8,052 nucleotides of DNA from JAEKLB01 sp050249235. Lineage in GTDB: Bacteria; Actinomycetota; Acidimicrobiia; Acidimicrobiales; CADCSY01. The stretch is taken from NCBI GenBank assembly GCA_050249235.1, contig JBFWQW010000124.1, positions 1 to 8,052 of the forward strand, read 5' to 3'. Made by a program: the position numbers and the translations under genes. The notes under the pieces were generated by a model. The model ran no database searches. It had not been told where the DNA came from and saw only the letters and a list, made by a program, of their open reading frames with translations. Within the stretch, counting starts at the first letter, position 1; every line of letters begins with the position of its first letter. Positions 1 through 7,100 of the stretch are shown piece after piece.

Positions 1-560
1 ACCCACAGCCCGAAGGGAACGTTGGTCATGCCGAACAGCTCGACCATCGTCAGGGCGGGGTCGACGAGGGACGGGTGGGTCGGCTGGGCGGCCTCGTCGA
101 AGGGCCGGCCGGCCTCGACGTTCGTGTCGAGGTCGACGGTGACGACGGTCAGGCCGAGGGGTTCGAGCTCACGGTGCAGTGCCTGCCACCCGGGCAGGTC
201 GAAGCGGCACCCTCACCACGAGGCCCAGGCCACGAGGAGCACCTTGCGGCCCCGGAGGCTGGCGACGTCGAAGGCGTTGCCGTGGAAGTCGTCGAGCTGC
301 AGCTCGGGCAGCTCGACACCGTCGAGCACCCGTCCACCGGCCCGGGGACCGAGGGCGTGGAGGCCGTGGGCCTCGTCCGACACGAGCGGCATGCCCATGC
401 GCTCGGCGAAGCCCCGCACGTCGATCGTGCCGTCGGCCCCGACCTCGACGCCGGTGAGGGGCACGCACTCGTCGCCCTTGCAGGCCCCCTCCGGCTTGAC
501 CTCCCAGCCGGTGGCGGCGAGGAGCTCGTCGGGGCGGAGCGACAGGCGGTCGAGGAGCAC
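1..560 (-). CDS. Thioredoxin-fold selenoprotein A (Sec at codon 116), 3' end beyond window
   Basis: The gene reads leftward from GTG at 560 to the window edge, giving 186 residues if the in-frame TGA at 213-215 is read as Sec. Before the TGA the protein has an N-terminal module (about 1-85) with TGWEVKPEGAC and a CX4C pair (C27, C32), then the start of a thioredoxin fold (PELQLDDFHGNAF, LRGRKVLLVAWASW). After it, in the same frame, come GCRFDLPGWQALHREL, a LTVVTVDL strand and NVPFG (likely cis-Pro182). Family knowledge: TlpA/ResA-type domains have WCxxC followed by a helix with a conserved Pro; here Sec116 sits at the first Cys, giving Sec-Gly-Cys. An intact domain on both sides of the TGA, a paralogue with a TGA at the aligned site, and complete Sec machinery nearby argue against a real stop. 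A GTG at 563 is possible, but GTG 560 gives equal N-termini in both paralogues and exact promoter spacing. The substrate is unknown. Confidence 0.9.
183..215 (-). promoter_or_regulatory. UGA plus SECIS-like hairpin of selenoprotein A
   Basis: Downstream of the UGA (215-213), 20 nt intervene before the loop of a perfect 5-bp hairpin, CTGCC-CGGGT-GGCAG (197-183 on the minus strand). The loop has G at its second position. This fits the general shape of bacterial SECIS elements: a short upper stem with a small G-containing loop roughly 16-37 nt after the UGA. A weaker lower stem (213-209 with 182-178) forms with one mismatch. The same hairpin at the same distance occurs in the paralogue. Function as a SelB-binding site is inferred. 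Confidence 0.65.
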
Positions 561-566
561 CACGGG

Positions 567-572
567 ATGGTA
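567..572 (-). promoter_or_regulatory. -10 box of selenoprotein A gene (leaderless)
   Basis: TACCAT on the minus strand is followed by 6 nt and then GTG at 560. The same spacing occurs at selA, selenoprotein B and the haem-oxygenase gene. This suggests that transcription starts at the first base of the start codon. No Shine-Dalgarno sequence and no clear -35 box are visible. Confidence 0.5.
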
Positions 573-604
573 GGCCGGCGGCCGAGCCGAGGACGGCCCG
601 GAGC

Positions 605-730
605 TGTCCCTCCCGGCCCGCCGCCGTGCCTGTCCCTCCCAGCCCGCTGCGGTGCCCGTCCCTCCCGGCCTGTCCCTCCCAGCCCGCCGCCGTGCCTGTC
701 CCTCCCAGCCCGTCGCCTACTGTCCTGCCC
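605..730. repeat. 26-bp tandem repeat array upstream of tRNA-Sec
   Basis: The unit is TGTCCCTCCCRGCCCG followed by about ten bases of the form CYGCSGTGCC. Copies lie at 605-630, 631-656, 657-670 (partial, 14 bp), 671-696 and 697-720 (24 bp, diverged end), then a remnant TGTCCTGCCC at 721-730 that abuts the tRNA. Copies differ at only a few positions. The array fills most of the gap between the divergent selenoprotein A gene and tRNA-Sec, and the last diverged copies contribute the tRNA -10 box. I see no convincing coding capacity. Its role is unknown: it could be replication slippage or a binding-site array. Confidence 0.85.
718..723 (+). promoter_or_regulatory. -10 box of tRNA-Sec/selD unit
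   Basis: TACTGT lies 7 nt before the first base of mature tRNA-Sec (731). Transcription would start at or within a base or two of the tRNA 5' end, leaving almost no leader for RNase P. No clear -35 box is visible; at that distance the sequence is repeat unit. Confidence 0.45.
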
Positions 731-826
731 GGAGGTGTCCGCTGACCTGGTGGCAGCCCCCGCCTTCAAAGCGGGCGAGAGGGGGTCGACCCCTCTGGCG
801 GGTTCGATTCCCGTCCACCTCCGCCA
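731..826 (+). tRNA. selC: tRNA-Sec (anticodon TCA)
   Basis: Selenocysteine tRNA, serylated by SerRS, converted by SelA and delivered by SelB to UGA. The acceptor strand GGAGGTG (731-737) pairs with CACCTCC (816-822). The 8th pair expected in bacterial tRNA-Sec would be T738-C815, a mismatch. The D stem is GCTGAC/GGCAGC (741-746/752-757), 6 bp with one A-G mismatch, a long D stem typical of tRNA-Sec. The anticodon stem CCCGC/GCGGG (759-763/771-775) encloses loop CTTCAAA with anticodon TCA at 766-768. The long variable arm has a 7-bp stem, AGAGGGG/CCCCTCT (778-784/790-796). The T arm is GCGGG-TTCGATT-CCCGT (798-814). Discriminator G823 and an encoded CCA (824-826) complete the 96-nt gene. selD starts 21 nt downstream and is probably co-transcribed. 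Confidence 0.96.
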
Positions 827-847
827 ACCGATCCCCCGGGAGCGCGC

Positions 848-1873
848 GTGACCACCAGGTTGACCGAGTACAGCCACGGCGCGGGGTGCGGCTGCAAGCT
901 GGCGCCCACGATCCTGGCCGAGGCCCTGGCCGGCTTCGCCCCCGTGCACCCCGACCTCCTCGTGGGCCCCGACACCGGCGACGACGCCGCCGTGTGGCGC
1001 TTCGGCGGCACCGGCCTCGTGCTGACCACCGACTTCTTCACCCCCATCGTCGACGACGCCCGGTCATGGGGCCGGATCGCCGCCACCAACGCCGTGTCCG
1101 ACGTCTACGCCATGGGCGGGACCCCCCTGCTGGCTCTCAACCTCGTGGCCTGGAACACGGAGGCGCTCGGGGTCGAGCTGCTCCGCGAGGTGCTGGCCGG
1201 CGGGGCCGACTGCGCCGCCGAGGCCGGCTTCGTGGTGGCCGGGGGCCACTCCATCGAGGATCCCGAGCCCAAGTACGGGATGGCCGTGCTCGGCGCCGTC
1301 GACCCGGACCGCATGCTCACCAACGCCGGGTTCCGCGCCGGCGACCTGCTCGTGCTGGGCAAGCCTCTCGGCGTCGGCGTCATCACCACGGCGGCCAAGC
1401 GGGGCCTGGCGTCCGACGCCCAGCTGGCCGGCGCGGTCGAGGCCATGACCACGCTCAACGCCGACGCCAGCCGCGTCGCCCTCGAGGCCGGTGCCGTCGG
1501 GGCCACCGACGTGACCGGCTTCGGCCTGCTCGGCCACCTCTCGCGGGCCATGCGCTCGTCCGGCACCGACGCCGTGGTCGAGGCGGCGGCGGTGCCCCTG
1601 CTCGACGGGGCGCGGGAGCTGTGCGAGGCCGGGGCCGTGCCCGGCGGCACCGGGCGCAACCTCGCGTGGCTGGAGGGCTCCGTCGACGGCGCCACGGACC
1701 GCACCACCCGCGACCTCCTGGCCGACCCGCAGACCTCGGGCGGCCTCCTCTTCGGCGTGTCGCCGGCCGAGGCCGACGGCGCCGTGCGGGCGCTGGCCGC
1801 GGCCGGGCACCGGGGGGCGGTGGTCGGTCGCGTCGGCCCCGGCTCGGGCCGGGTCACCGTCGTCCCGGGCTGA
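848..1873 (+). CDS. selD: Selenide, water dikinase (selenophosphate synthetase)
   Basis: SelD makes selenophosphate from selenide and ATP, the selenium donor used by SelA in the cytosol. The protein has 341 residues, close to E. coli SelD (347). The N-terminus LTEYSHGAGCGCKLAP aligns with the E. coli active-site loop: Cys14 matches catalytic Cys17 and Lys17 matches Lys20. This copy therefore uses Cys, not Sec, at the active site. Further AIRS-superfamily motifs are GDDAAV (44-49), FFTPIVDD (63-70), NAVSDVYAMGG (81-91), GGHSIEDPEPKYG (132-144) and DVTGFGLLGHL. The GTG start at 848 follows GGGAG (838-842) at 5-nt spacing and puts the N-terminus exactly at the conserved SelD start. It lies 21 nt after tRNA-Sec with no separate promoter visible, so the tRNA and selD are likely one transcription unit. 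It converges on selB. Confidence 0.97.
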   Translation: MTTRLTEYSHGAGCGCKLAPTILAEALAGFAPVHPDLLVGPDTGDDAAVWRFGGTGLVLTTDFFTPIVDDARSWGRIAATNAVSDVYAMGGTPLLALNLVAWNTEALGVELLREVLAGGADCAAEAGFVVAGGHSIEDPEPKYGMAVLGAVDPDRMLTNAGFRAGDLLVLGKPLGVGVITTAAKRGLASDAQLAGAVEAMTTLNADASRVALEAGAVGATDVTGFGLLGHLSRAMRSSGTDAVVEAAAVPLLDGARELCEAGAVPGGTGRNLAWLEGSVDGATDRTTRDLLADPQTSGGLLFGVSPAEADGAVRALAAAGHRGAVVGRVGPGSGRVTVVPG

Positions 1874-1922
1874 GCGACCGCCTCCCGTCAGCGTCGGCGC
1901 GGACAGGTCACGTCCGTTCTGG

Positions 1923-1984
1923 TTCTCGGCTCCTTCGTCGCCGAGGAAGCGCTGCGTTCTCCGCTCTCGGCGCCTCCGGCGCCG
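1923..1984. terminator. Hairpins between convergent selD and selB
   Basis: The 150-bp gap between the convergent stops holds two stem-loops. One has 8 bp with one G-U (1923-1930 with 1940-1947, loop TCCTTCGTC). The other has 7 bp (CGGCGCC 1968-1974 with GGCGCCG 1978-1984, loop TCC). Neither is followed by a U-tract on either strand, so intrinsic termination is only a possibility. Confidence 0.3.
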
Positions 1985-2023
1985 GGCCGCTCGGGCCACG
2001 GGTGCGCCCGTCGGCGCATCCTC

Positions 2024-3769
2024 TCAGATCGGTCGCGGCTCGAGGGGCAGGTCGAGGCGGCGGCCGGGAAGGCGGCGGTCGCCCCGGCGGACCGTGACGC
2101 CGCGGCGGTCGAGGATCGTCGCCAGGGGCACCACGTACTTCCGGCTGGAGCCGAGGAGCTCGCGGAGATCGCCCACGGCGAGCCCCTCCGGTCGGGCCGC
2201 CAGGGCGGCAGCCACCCGGCGCCGCCCCTCCTCGACCGCGGCGAGGGCGAAGAAGAGGCCGGCCTCCTCCACCACCAGGCCCCGCTGCACGAGGGCCCGC
2301 ACCTCGGCCCGGGGCACGTCGTCGGGCGCCGGCGGGGCGAAGGGGGCGGCCTCGAGCGCCAGCAGCCACGGATGCGCCGACGCCGGCGGCTCCGGCCCAC
2401 CGGCCGGCCGGACACGCCCCCGGTCGACCACCAGCCCCTCGTCGGTGGCGACCAGCGCCCGCAGCCGCTCGTCCAGCGAGGCCACGTCCGCTCCGAGCGG
2501 ACCGGCCGCACCGACGATCGCCTCGACGCGCCGGTGGGCCTCGTCCAACGCCGCCGGCGACACCACCCACCGGCCCACGGTGGGCAGGGTCACGACCCCG
2601 GTGACGGCCTCGAGCTCGTCGGCCTCGACCCATCCCCGCTCGGCGACGAGCCGGTCGACCGACCGGTCGGGTCGGGCCCGCGAGACGGGAAGCACCGGAT
2701 GGACGTCGAGCACCTCGCCGCCGGCGACGGTGACCCCCCGCCCCGTGTCGCGCAGCACGAAGCGGTCGCCGGGGAGCAGGGGCGCGGCCCGGGTGAGCCA
2801 CACCCTGGCGGCCCCGGCCTCGCCGGGCCCGATCCGCTCGCGACCCTCGAGGAGGCGCAACCGCACCGGCTGCTCGCTCGTGCCGACGTAGCCGAGGAGC
2901 GCCCCCCGGTTGCCGAGCTCGGCGCCGGGCAGCGTGCGCAGCCGGGCGTCGAACCTCGCCGTCGGCCGCCACTGGCCCGGACGCACCACGACCGCCCCCC
3001 GACCGAGGGCGTCGTGGGGCACGCCCGCCACGTTCACGGCCACCCGCTGCCCCGGCCCGACCGAGGACCGGTCGCGCTCCTGGGACTGCAGGGCCCGCAC
3101 CCGGGTGGCGACCGGCCGGCTCCTGGTGTCGAGGGCCACCAGCTCGTCGCCGACGTCGAGCGGGCCGTCGGACAGCGTGCCCGTCACGACCGTGCCGGCG
3201 CCCCTCACGGTGAAGGCCCGGTCGACCCAGAGGCGCGGCCGGTCGCGGGAGGGCGGCGGCGGCGCCCGCTCGATCAGCTCGTCGAGCGCCACCCGGAGGG
3301 CGGGGAGCCCCTCGCCGCGGAGGGCGTCGACCTCGACGACCGGGCGGCCCTCGAGGAAGGTGCCCCGCAGGCGCCCGGACAGCGCCGCCCTCGCCGCCGC
3401 CCGGTCGGCGGCGTCGACGGCGTCGACCTTCGTGAGCGCCACCACCCCGTCGACCGCACCCACCAGGTCGAGGATGCGGAGGTGCTCCTCCGTCTGGGGC
3501 ATCCAGCCCTCGTTGGCGGCCACCACGAAGAGGCAGCGGTCGACGGCGCCGACGCCGGCCAGCATCGTGCGCACGAGCCGGGCGTGGCCGGGCACGTCGA
3601 CGAAGGCCACCCCCCGGCCCGACGGCAGGGTCGTCCACACGAAGCCGAGGTCGATGGTCAGGCCCCGCCGGCGCTCCTCCTCGTAGCGGTCGGGCTCCAT
3701 CCCGGTGAGCGCCCGCACCAGCGTCGACTTGCCGTGGTCGACGTGGCCGGCGGTCGCCACCACCCGCAT
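2024..3769 (-). CDS. selB: Selenocysteine-specific elongation factor SelB
   Basis: SelB is the EF-Tu paralogue that binds Sec-tRNA-Sec and the SECIS hairpin and delivers Sec to UGA on the ribosome. The protein has 581 residues (E. coli 614). The GTPase domain carries ATAGHVDHGKST (5-16; G1), TIDLGF (38-43; G2), DVPG (58-61; G3) and TKVD (113-116; G4). Beta-barrel domains follow (VDRAFTVRGAGTVVTGTL and onward). The C-terminal winged helices end with LRELLGSSRKYVVPL and GVTVRRGDRR, the recognisable SelB SECIS-binding region. ATG at 3769 gives the usual SelB N-terminus; an in-frame GTG at 3787 would add six residues. Neither start has a good Shine-Dalgarno sequence. It follows selA by 55 nt (37 from the GTG), so selAB is an operon. 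Confidence 0.96.
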   Translation of the reverse strand: MRVVATAGHVDHGKSTLVRALTGMEPDRYEEERRRGLTIDLGFVWTTLPSGRGVAFVDVPGHARLVRTMLAGVGAVDRCLFVVAANEGWMPQTEEHLRILDLVGAVDGVVALTKVDAVDAADRAAARAALSGRLRGTFLEGRPVVEVDALRGEGLPALRVALDELIERAPPPPSRDRPRLWVDRAFTVRGAGTVVTGTLSDGPLDVGDELVALDTRSRPVATRVRALQSQERDRSSVGPGQRVAVNVAGVPHDALGRGAVVVRPGQWRPTARFDARLRTLPGAELGNRGALLGYVGTSEQPVRLRLLEGRERIGPGEAGAARVWLTRAAPLLPGDRFVLRDTGRGVTVAGGEVLDVHPVLPVSRARPDRSVDRLVAERGWVEADELEAVTGVVTLPTVGRWVVSPAALDEAHRRVEAIVGAAGPLGADVASLDERLRALVATDEGLVVDRGRVRPAGGPEPPASAHPWLLALEAAPFAPPAPDDVPRAEVRALVQRGLVVEEAGLFFALAAVEEGRRRVAAALAARPEGLAVGDLRELLGSSRKYVVPLATILDRRGVTVRRGDRRLPGRRLDLPLEPRPI

Positions 3770-3824
3770 GGGGGCGTCGTCGGTCACCGGGGCGCGGCGG
3801 GGCGGCGAGCCGGACGCAGCCGGG

Positions 3825-5093
<1,269 letters not shown>

Positions 5094-5099
5094 GGCGGC

Positions 5100-5105
5100 A
5101 CCTTA
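5100..5105 (-). promoter_or_regulatory. -10 box of selAB operon (leaderless)
   Basis: TAAGGT on the minus strand, then GCCGCC, then GTG at 5093. The spacing matches the other leaderless candidates in the window. No -35 hexamer is recognisable. Confidence 0.5.
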
Positions 5106-5146
5106 CGAGGCGGGCCGGGGCGGGACGCCGGGGGCGCGGTGCCGGA

Positions 5147-5166
5147 CCCCGGCGGGTGACCCGGGG
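5147..5166. repeat. Inverted repeat in selA/selenoprotein B divergent region
   Basis: CCCCGG (5147-5152) and CCGGGG (5161-5166) form 6-bp arms around an 8-bp spacer. The repeat lies just upstream of the selenoprotein B -10 box at 5175, about where a -35 region or operator would be. In DNA this GC-rich such a repeat can arise by chance, so operator function is only a suggestion. Confidence 0.3.
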
Positions 5167-5174
5167 ATGGGCGC

Positions 5175-5180
5175 TACGGT
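5175..5180 (+). promoter_or_regulatory. -10 box of selenoprotein B gene (leaderless)
   Basis: TACGGT is followed by six bases (CGGGGG) and GTG at 5187. The G-run next to the start codon is too close to act as a Shine-Dalgarno sequence. Together with the identical layout at selenoprotein A this suggests a leaderless mRNA. Confidence 0.5.
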
Positions 5181-5186
5181 CGGGGG

Positions 5187-6302
5187 GTGATCCTCGAGAC
5201 GCTCGACATCGCACCCGAGGCCTTCGCGGCCGGCACGGGCTGGGAGATCAAGCCCGAGGGAGCGTGCAAGGCCGAGGTGTGCGTCCCGCTCGGGCAGACC
5301 GGACCGTTCGACGTGCTGGCCACCGCCGAGCGCCTCGGCATGGCCGTGGTCCGCGACGACGAGGCGGGCCTGTGGGCAGTCGGTCCGGAGTCGCTGGGCA
5401 ACCGCGCTCTCGTCTCGGCCGAGGCGCCCGAGCTGGTGCTGCCCGACCTCGACGGCAACGAGTTCCGCCTGTCCTCCCTGCGGGGCCAGAAGGTCGTGCT
5501 CGTCTCGTGGGCGCCCTATTGAGGGTGCGCCTTCGACCTGCCCGGGTGGCAGGCCCTGCGCGCCGAGCTCCATCCCCACGGCCTCGAGGTCGTCACCGTC
5601 TCGCTCGAGCTGAGCGGACCCGAGGCGTCGCGCCCCCACATCGAGGCGGCGCGGGCCGAGCATCCCTCGCTGCTCGACGCCGAGCACCGCATGGACGCCC
5701 TGTTCGGCGTGGTCAACATCCCCAACGTGGTGTGGATCGACGAGGCCGGGACCATCGTGCGACCGGCCGAGCCGGGCTGGCCAGACGCCCGCCAGGCCCT
5801 GCCATCCGACATGCGCACGTCGATCCCCCGGGTGAGCCGGGCGAGGACCGCGCCTCCCGCACCCGAGGACCGGCCCCGCGGCAACATCGGCGGCGGGCAG
5901 GACCGGGAGCGCTACGCCGACGCCATCCGCGACTGGGTCGCGAAGGGGTCGGCCAGCCGGCACGCCCTGCGCCCGGCCGAGGTGGTGGCCCGCTCGCAAC
6001 CCCGCTCGCCCGAGCTCTCGGAGGGCGCGGCTCACTTCGAGCTGGCCAACCACCTGTGGCGGGCGGGACGGCGCGAGCTCGCCGTCGCCCACTTCAACCA
6101 CTGCCACCGGCTCCAGCCCGGCAACTGGACCTACAAGCGCCAGGCCTGGTCGCTGGTCGGCAACGAGCGGGTCGGCGGCGACTTCGGCCGCTTCGTCCAG
6201 GGCCCCCTCGAGGGCGAGGAGGACGACTGGCCGTTCACGTCCGACTTCCGGTCCGACACCGCCCTGCTCGGCGAAGGCGAGTACTACCCGAAGACGCTCT
6301 GA
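5187..6302 (+). CDS. Thioredoxin-fold selenoprotein B with TPR-like tail (Sec at codon 112)
   Basis: The gene encodes 371 residues when the in-frame TGA at 5520-5522 is read as Sec; the final stop is TGA at 6300-6302. The N-terminal module (about 1-80) has TGWEIKPEGAC and the CX4C pair C27/C32, as in selenoprotein A. The thioredoxin-like domain (about 81-200) has PELVLPDLDGNEF, LRGQKVVLVSWAPY-Sec112-GC, FDLPGWQALRAEL, LEVVTVSLEL, and NIPNVVWID with likely cis-Pro179. A Pro-rich linker (about 215-235) follows, then an alpha-helical tail with a TPR-like repeat (about 276-322, HFELANHLWRAGRRELAVAH and LQPGNWTYKRQAW) and an acidic C-terminus. Reading through the TGA keeps frame and homology to the paralogue on both sides, so this is not a pseudogene. 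TPR-like tails often bind other proteins; the partner is unknown. No signal peptide is visible, so it is probably cytosolic. It diverges from selA and converges on the rhodanese gene. Confidence 0.92.
5520..5557 (+). promoter_or_regulatory. UGA plus SECIS-like hairpin of selenoprotein B
   Basis: The UGA (5520-5522) is followed 20 nt later by the loop of a perfect hairpin, CTGCC-CGGGT-GGCAG (5538-5552), identical to that of selenoprotein A. A lower stem pairs 5522-5526 with 5553-5557 (AGGGT with GCCCT, one G-U), leaving an 11-nt one-sided bulge. Size, distance and the G near the loop start fit bacterial SECIS elements. SelB binding is inferred. Confidence 0.65.
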
Positions 6303-6319
6303 CCTCCCGGACCGTGGCG

Positions 6320-6336
6320 CCGGGGAGACCTCCCGG
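6320..6336. terminator. Small hairpin between convergent selenoprotein B and rhodanese
   Basis: The 34-nt gap between the two stops contains a 6-bp stem with one G-T pair (6320-6325 with 6331-6336) and loop AGACC. No U-tract follows on either strand. It may be a shared terminator; the evidence is weak. Confidence 0.25.
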
Positions 6337-6699
6337 TCAGCGGCCGAGGGCGAGCCAGGCCTGGAAGCCCCCCTCGAGGTCGGTGGCCCGGTGCAGGCCG
6401 AGTTGACGCAGCGTGGCGGCGGCCAGGCTCGAGGCGTAGCCCTCGTTGCAGACGACCACCACCCGGCGGTAGGGGTCGCCGGCTTCGGCCACGCGGTGCT
6501 CGCCGGTGGGGTCGAGGCGCCACTCCAGCACGTTGCGGTCGATCACCAGCGCACCGGGGAGCTCCCCGTCGGCCGCCCGCTGGTGGGCCGGGCGGATGTC
6601 GACCACCAACGCCCCGGCGGCCGCCGCGGCGGCGAGGTCGGCGGCCGCGACCCGGTCGAGGCCGGCCCGGGCCGCGGCGAGCAGCTCGTCGATGTTCAC
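6337..6699 (-). CDS. Single-domain rhodanese-like sulfurtransferase
   Basis: A 120-residue protein made of one rhodanese domain. It has ALVVDIRPAHQRAADGELPGALVIDR (30-55, the usual strand and DxR start) and the active-site loop VVVVCNEGYASS with Cys84 as the persulfide-forming residue. It ends with the TDLEGGFQAWLALGR helix typical of the family. The GTG start at 6699 gives a normal-length domain; upstream in-frame sequence is low-complexity and lies in the preceding gene's region. It is the last gene of a minus-strand operon, 35 nt after the membrane protein. Family members transfer sulfur from thiosulfate or persulfides; the substrate here cannot be told. Rhodanese can carry selenium as a perselenide in vitro, so its position beside the Sec island is suggestive but not evidence of that role. 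Confidence 0.88.
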   Translation of the reverse strand: MNIDELLAAARAGLDRVAAADLAAAAAAGALVVDIRPAHQRAADGELPGALVIDRNVLEWRLDPTGEHRVAEAGDPYRRVVVVCNEGYASSLAAATLRQLGLHRATDLEGGFQAWLALGR

Positions 6700-6734
6700 G
6701 GGTGCAGCCTGCCCGCCCTGGCGCCCGGCATCGG

Positions 6735-7100
6735 TCAGGCGCCCCCGAGGTAGAGGGCGCGGAGACCGAGGCCCATCAGGAAGAGGCCACCGAGGCCGTA
6801 GAGCAGGTGGACGCGGTCCCGCAGCTGGGCCCGGTAGGCGTAGACGATCGCCACCGTGAAGAGGGCGACGAAGCCGTAGAACTCGTGGAACTCCCGGGGT
6901 CGGAGGTCGTCGGCCTCCATGGCGGCCACGCCCAGCCCGACCTGCACGAAGAGCCCGACCTCGGCCGCGGCGGTGAGCCCCCAGAGCCACCTGGTCCGCA
7001 GCCGCGCCTGCCAGTGGGCCCCGAGGGCCCAGGCACCGGCCAGCCCGTTGGCGACGATCACCACCCAGGCCCCGGCGACGTGGAGGTCGCGGAGGGTCAA
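6735..7100 (-). CDS. Small four-helix membrane protein, function unknown
   Basis: A 121-residue protein with four likely transmembrane segments at about 8-30, 39-60, 74-91 and 97-117. An acidic and His-bearing loop (MEADDLRPREFHEFYGF, 61-77) lies between helices 2 and 3. The TTG start at 7100 overlaps the TGA of the upstream gene (TTGA) and is preceded by AAGGTGGG, a fair ribosome-binding site, so translation is probably coupled. Extending the frame further upstream gives Arg/Pro/Gly-rich sequence antisense-like in character. I do not recognise the family. The His residues could in principle bind haem or metal, given the haem-oxygenase gene before it, but this is a guess. Confidence 0.75.
   Translation of the reverse strand: MTLRDLHVAGAWVVIVANGLAGAWALGAHWQARLRTRWLWGLTAAAEVGLFVQVGLGVAAMEADDLRPREFHEFYGFVALFTVAIVYAYRAQLRDRVHLLYGLGGLFLMGLGLRALYLGGA

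Noticed and set aside
213..215. TGA as a real stop or nonsense mutation in selenoprotein A
   Set aside because: The frame stays open with thioredoxin-like sequence to the window edge, the paralogue has TGA at the aligned codon, and full Sec machinery is adjacent.
605..730. CRISPR array
   Set aside because: The repeats are directly adjacent with no unique spacers, and no cas genes are present.
149..949. Minus-strand open frame spanning selenoprotein A, repeats and tRNA-Sec
   Set aside because: It runs through the repeat array and the tRNA gene and is out of frame with selenoprotein A.
652..2097. Long plus-strand open frame across tRNA-Sec and selD
   Set aside because: It crosses the tRNA gene, is Arg/Gly-rich without domains, and lies out of frame with the clearly recognisable selD.
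5523..6302. Separate downstream gene starting at an ATG such as 5691
   Set aside because: It would begin inside the thioredoxin domain and lack its N-terminal half. The frame is continuous with the upstream segment across the TGA.
6700..6990. N-terminal extension of the rhodanese
   Set aside because: The upstream frame overlaps the membrane-protein gene and is Arg/Pro-rich; the GTG at 6699 gives a complete domain.
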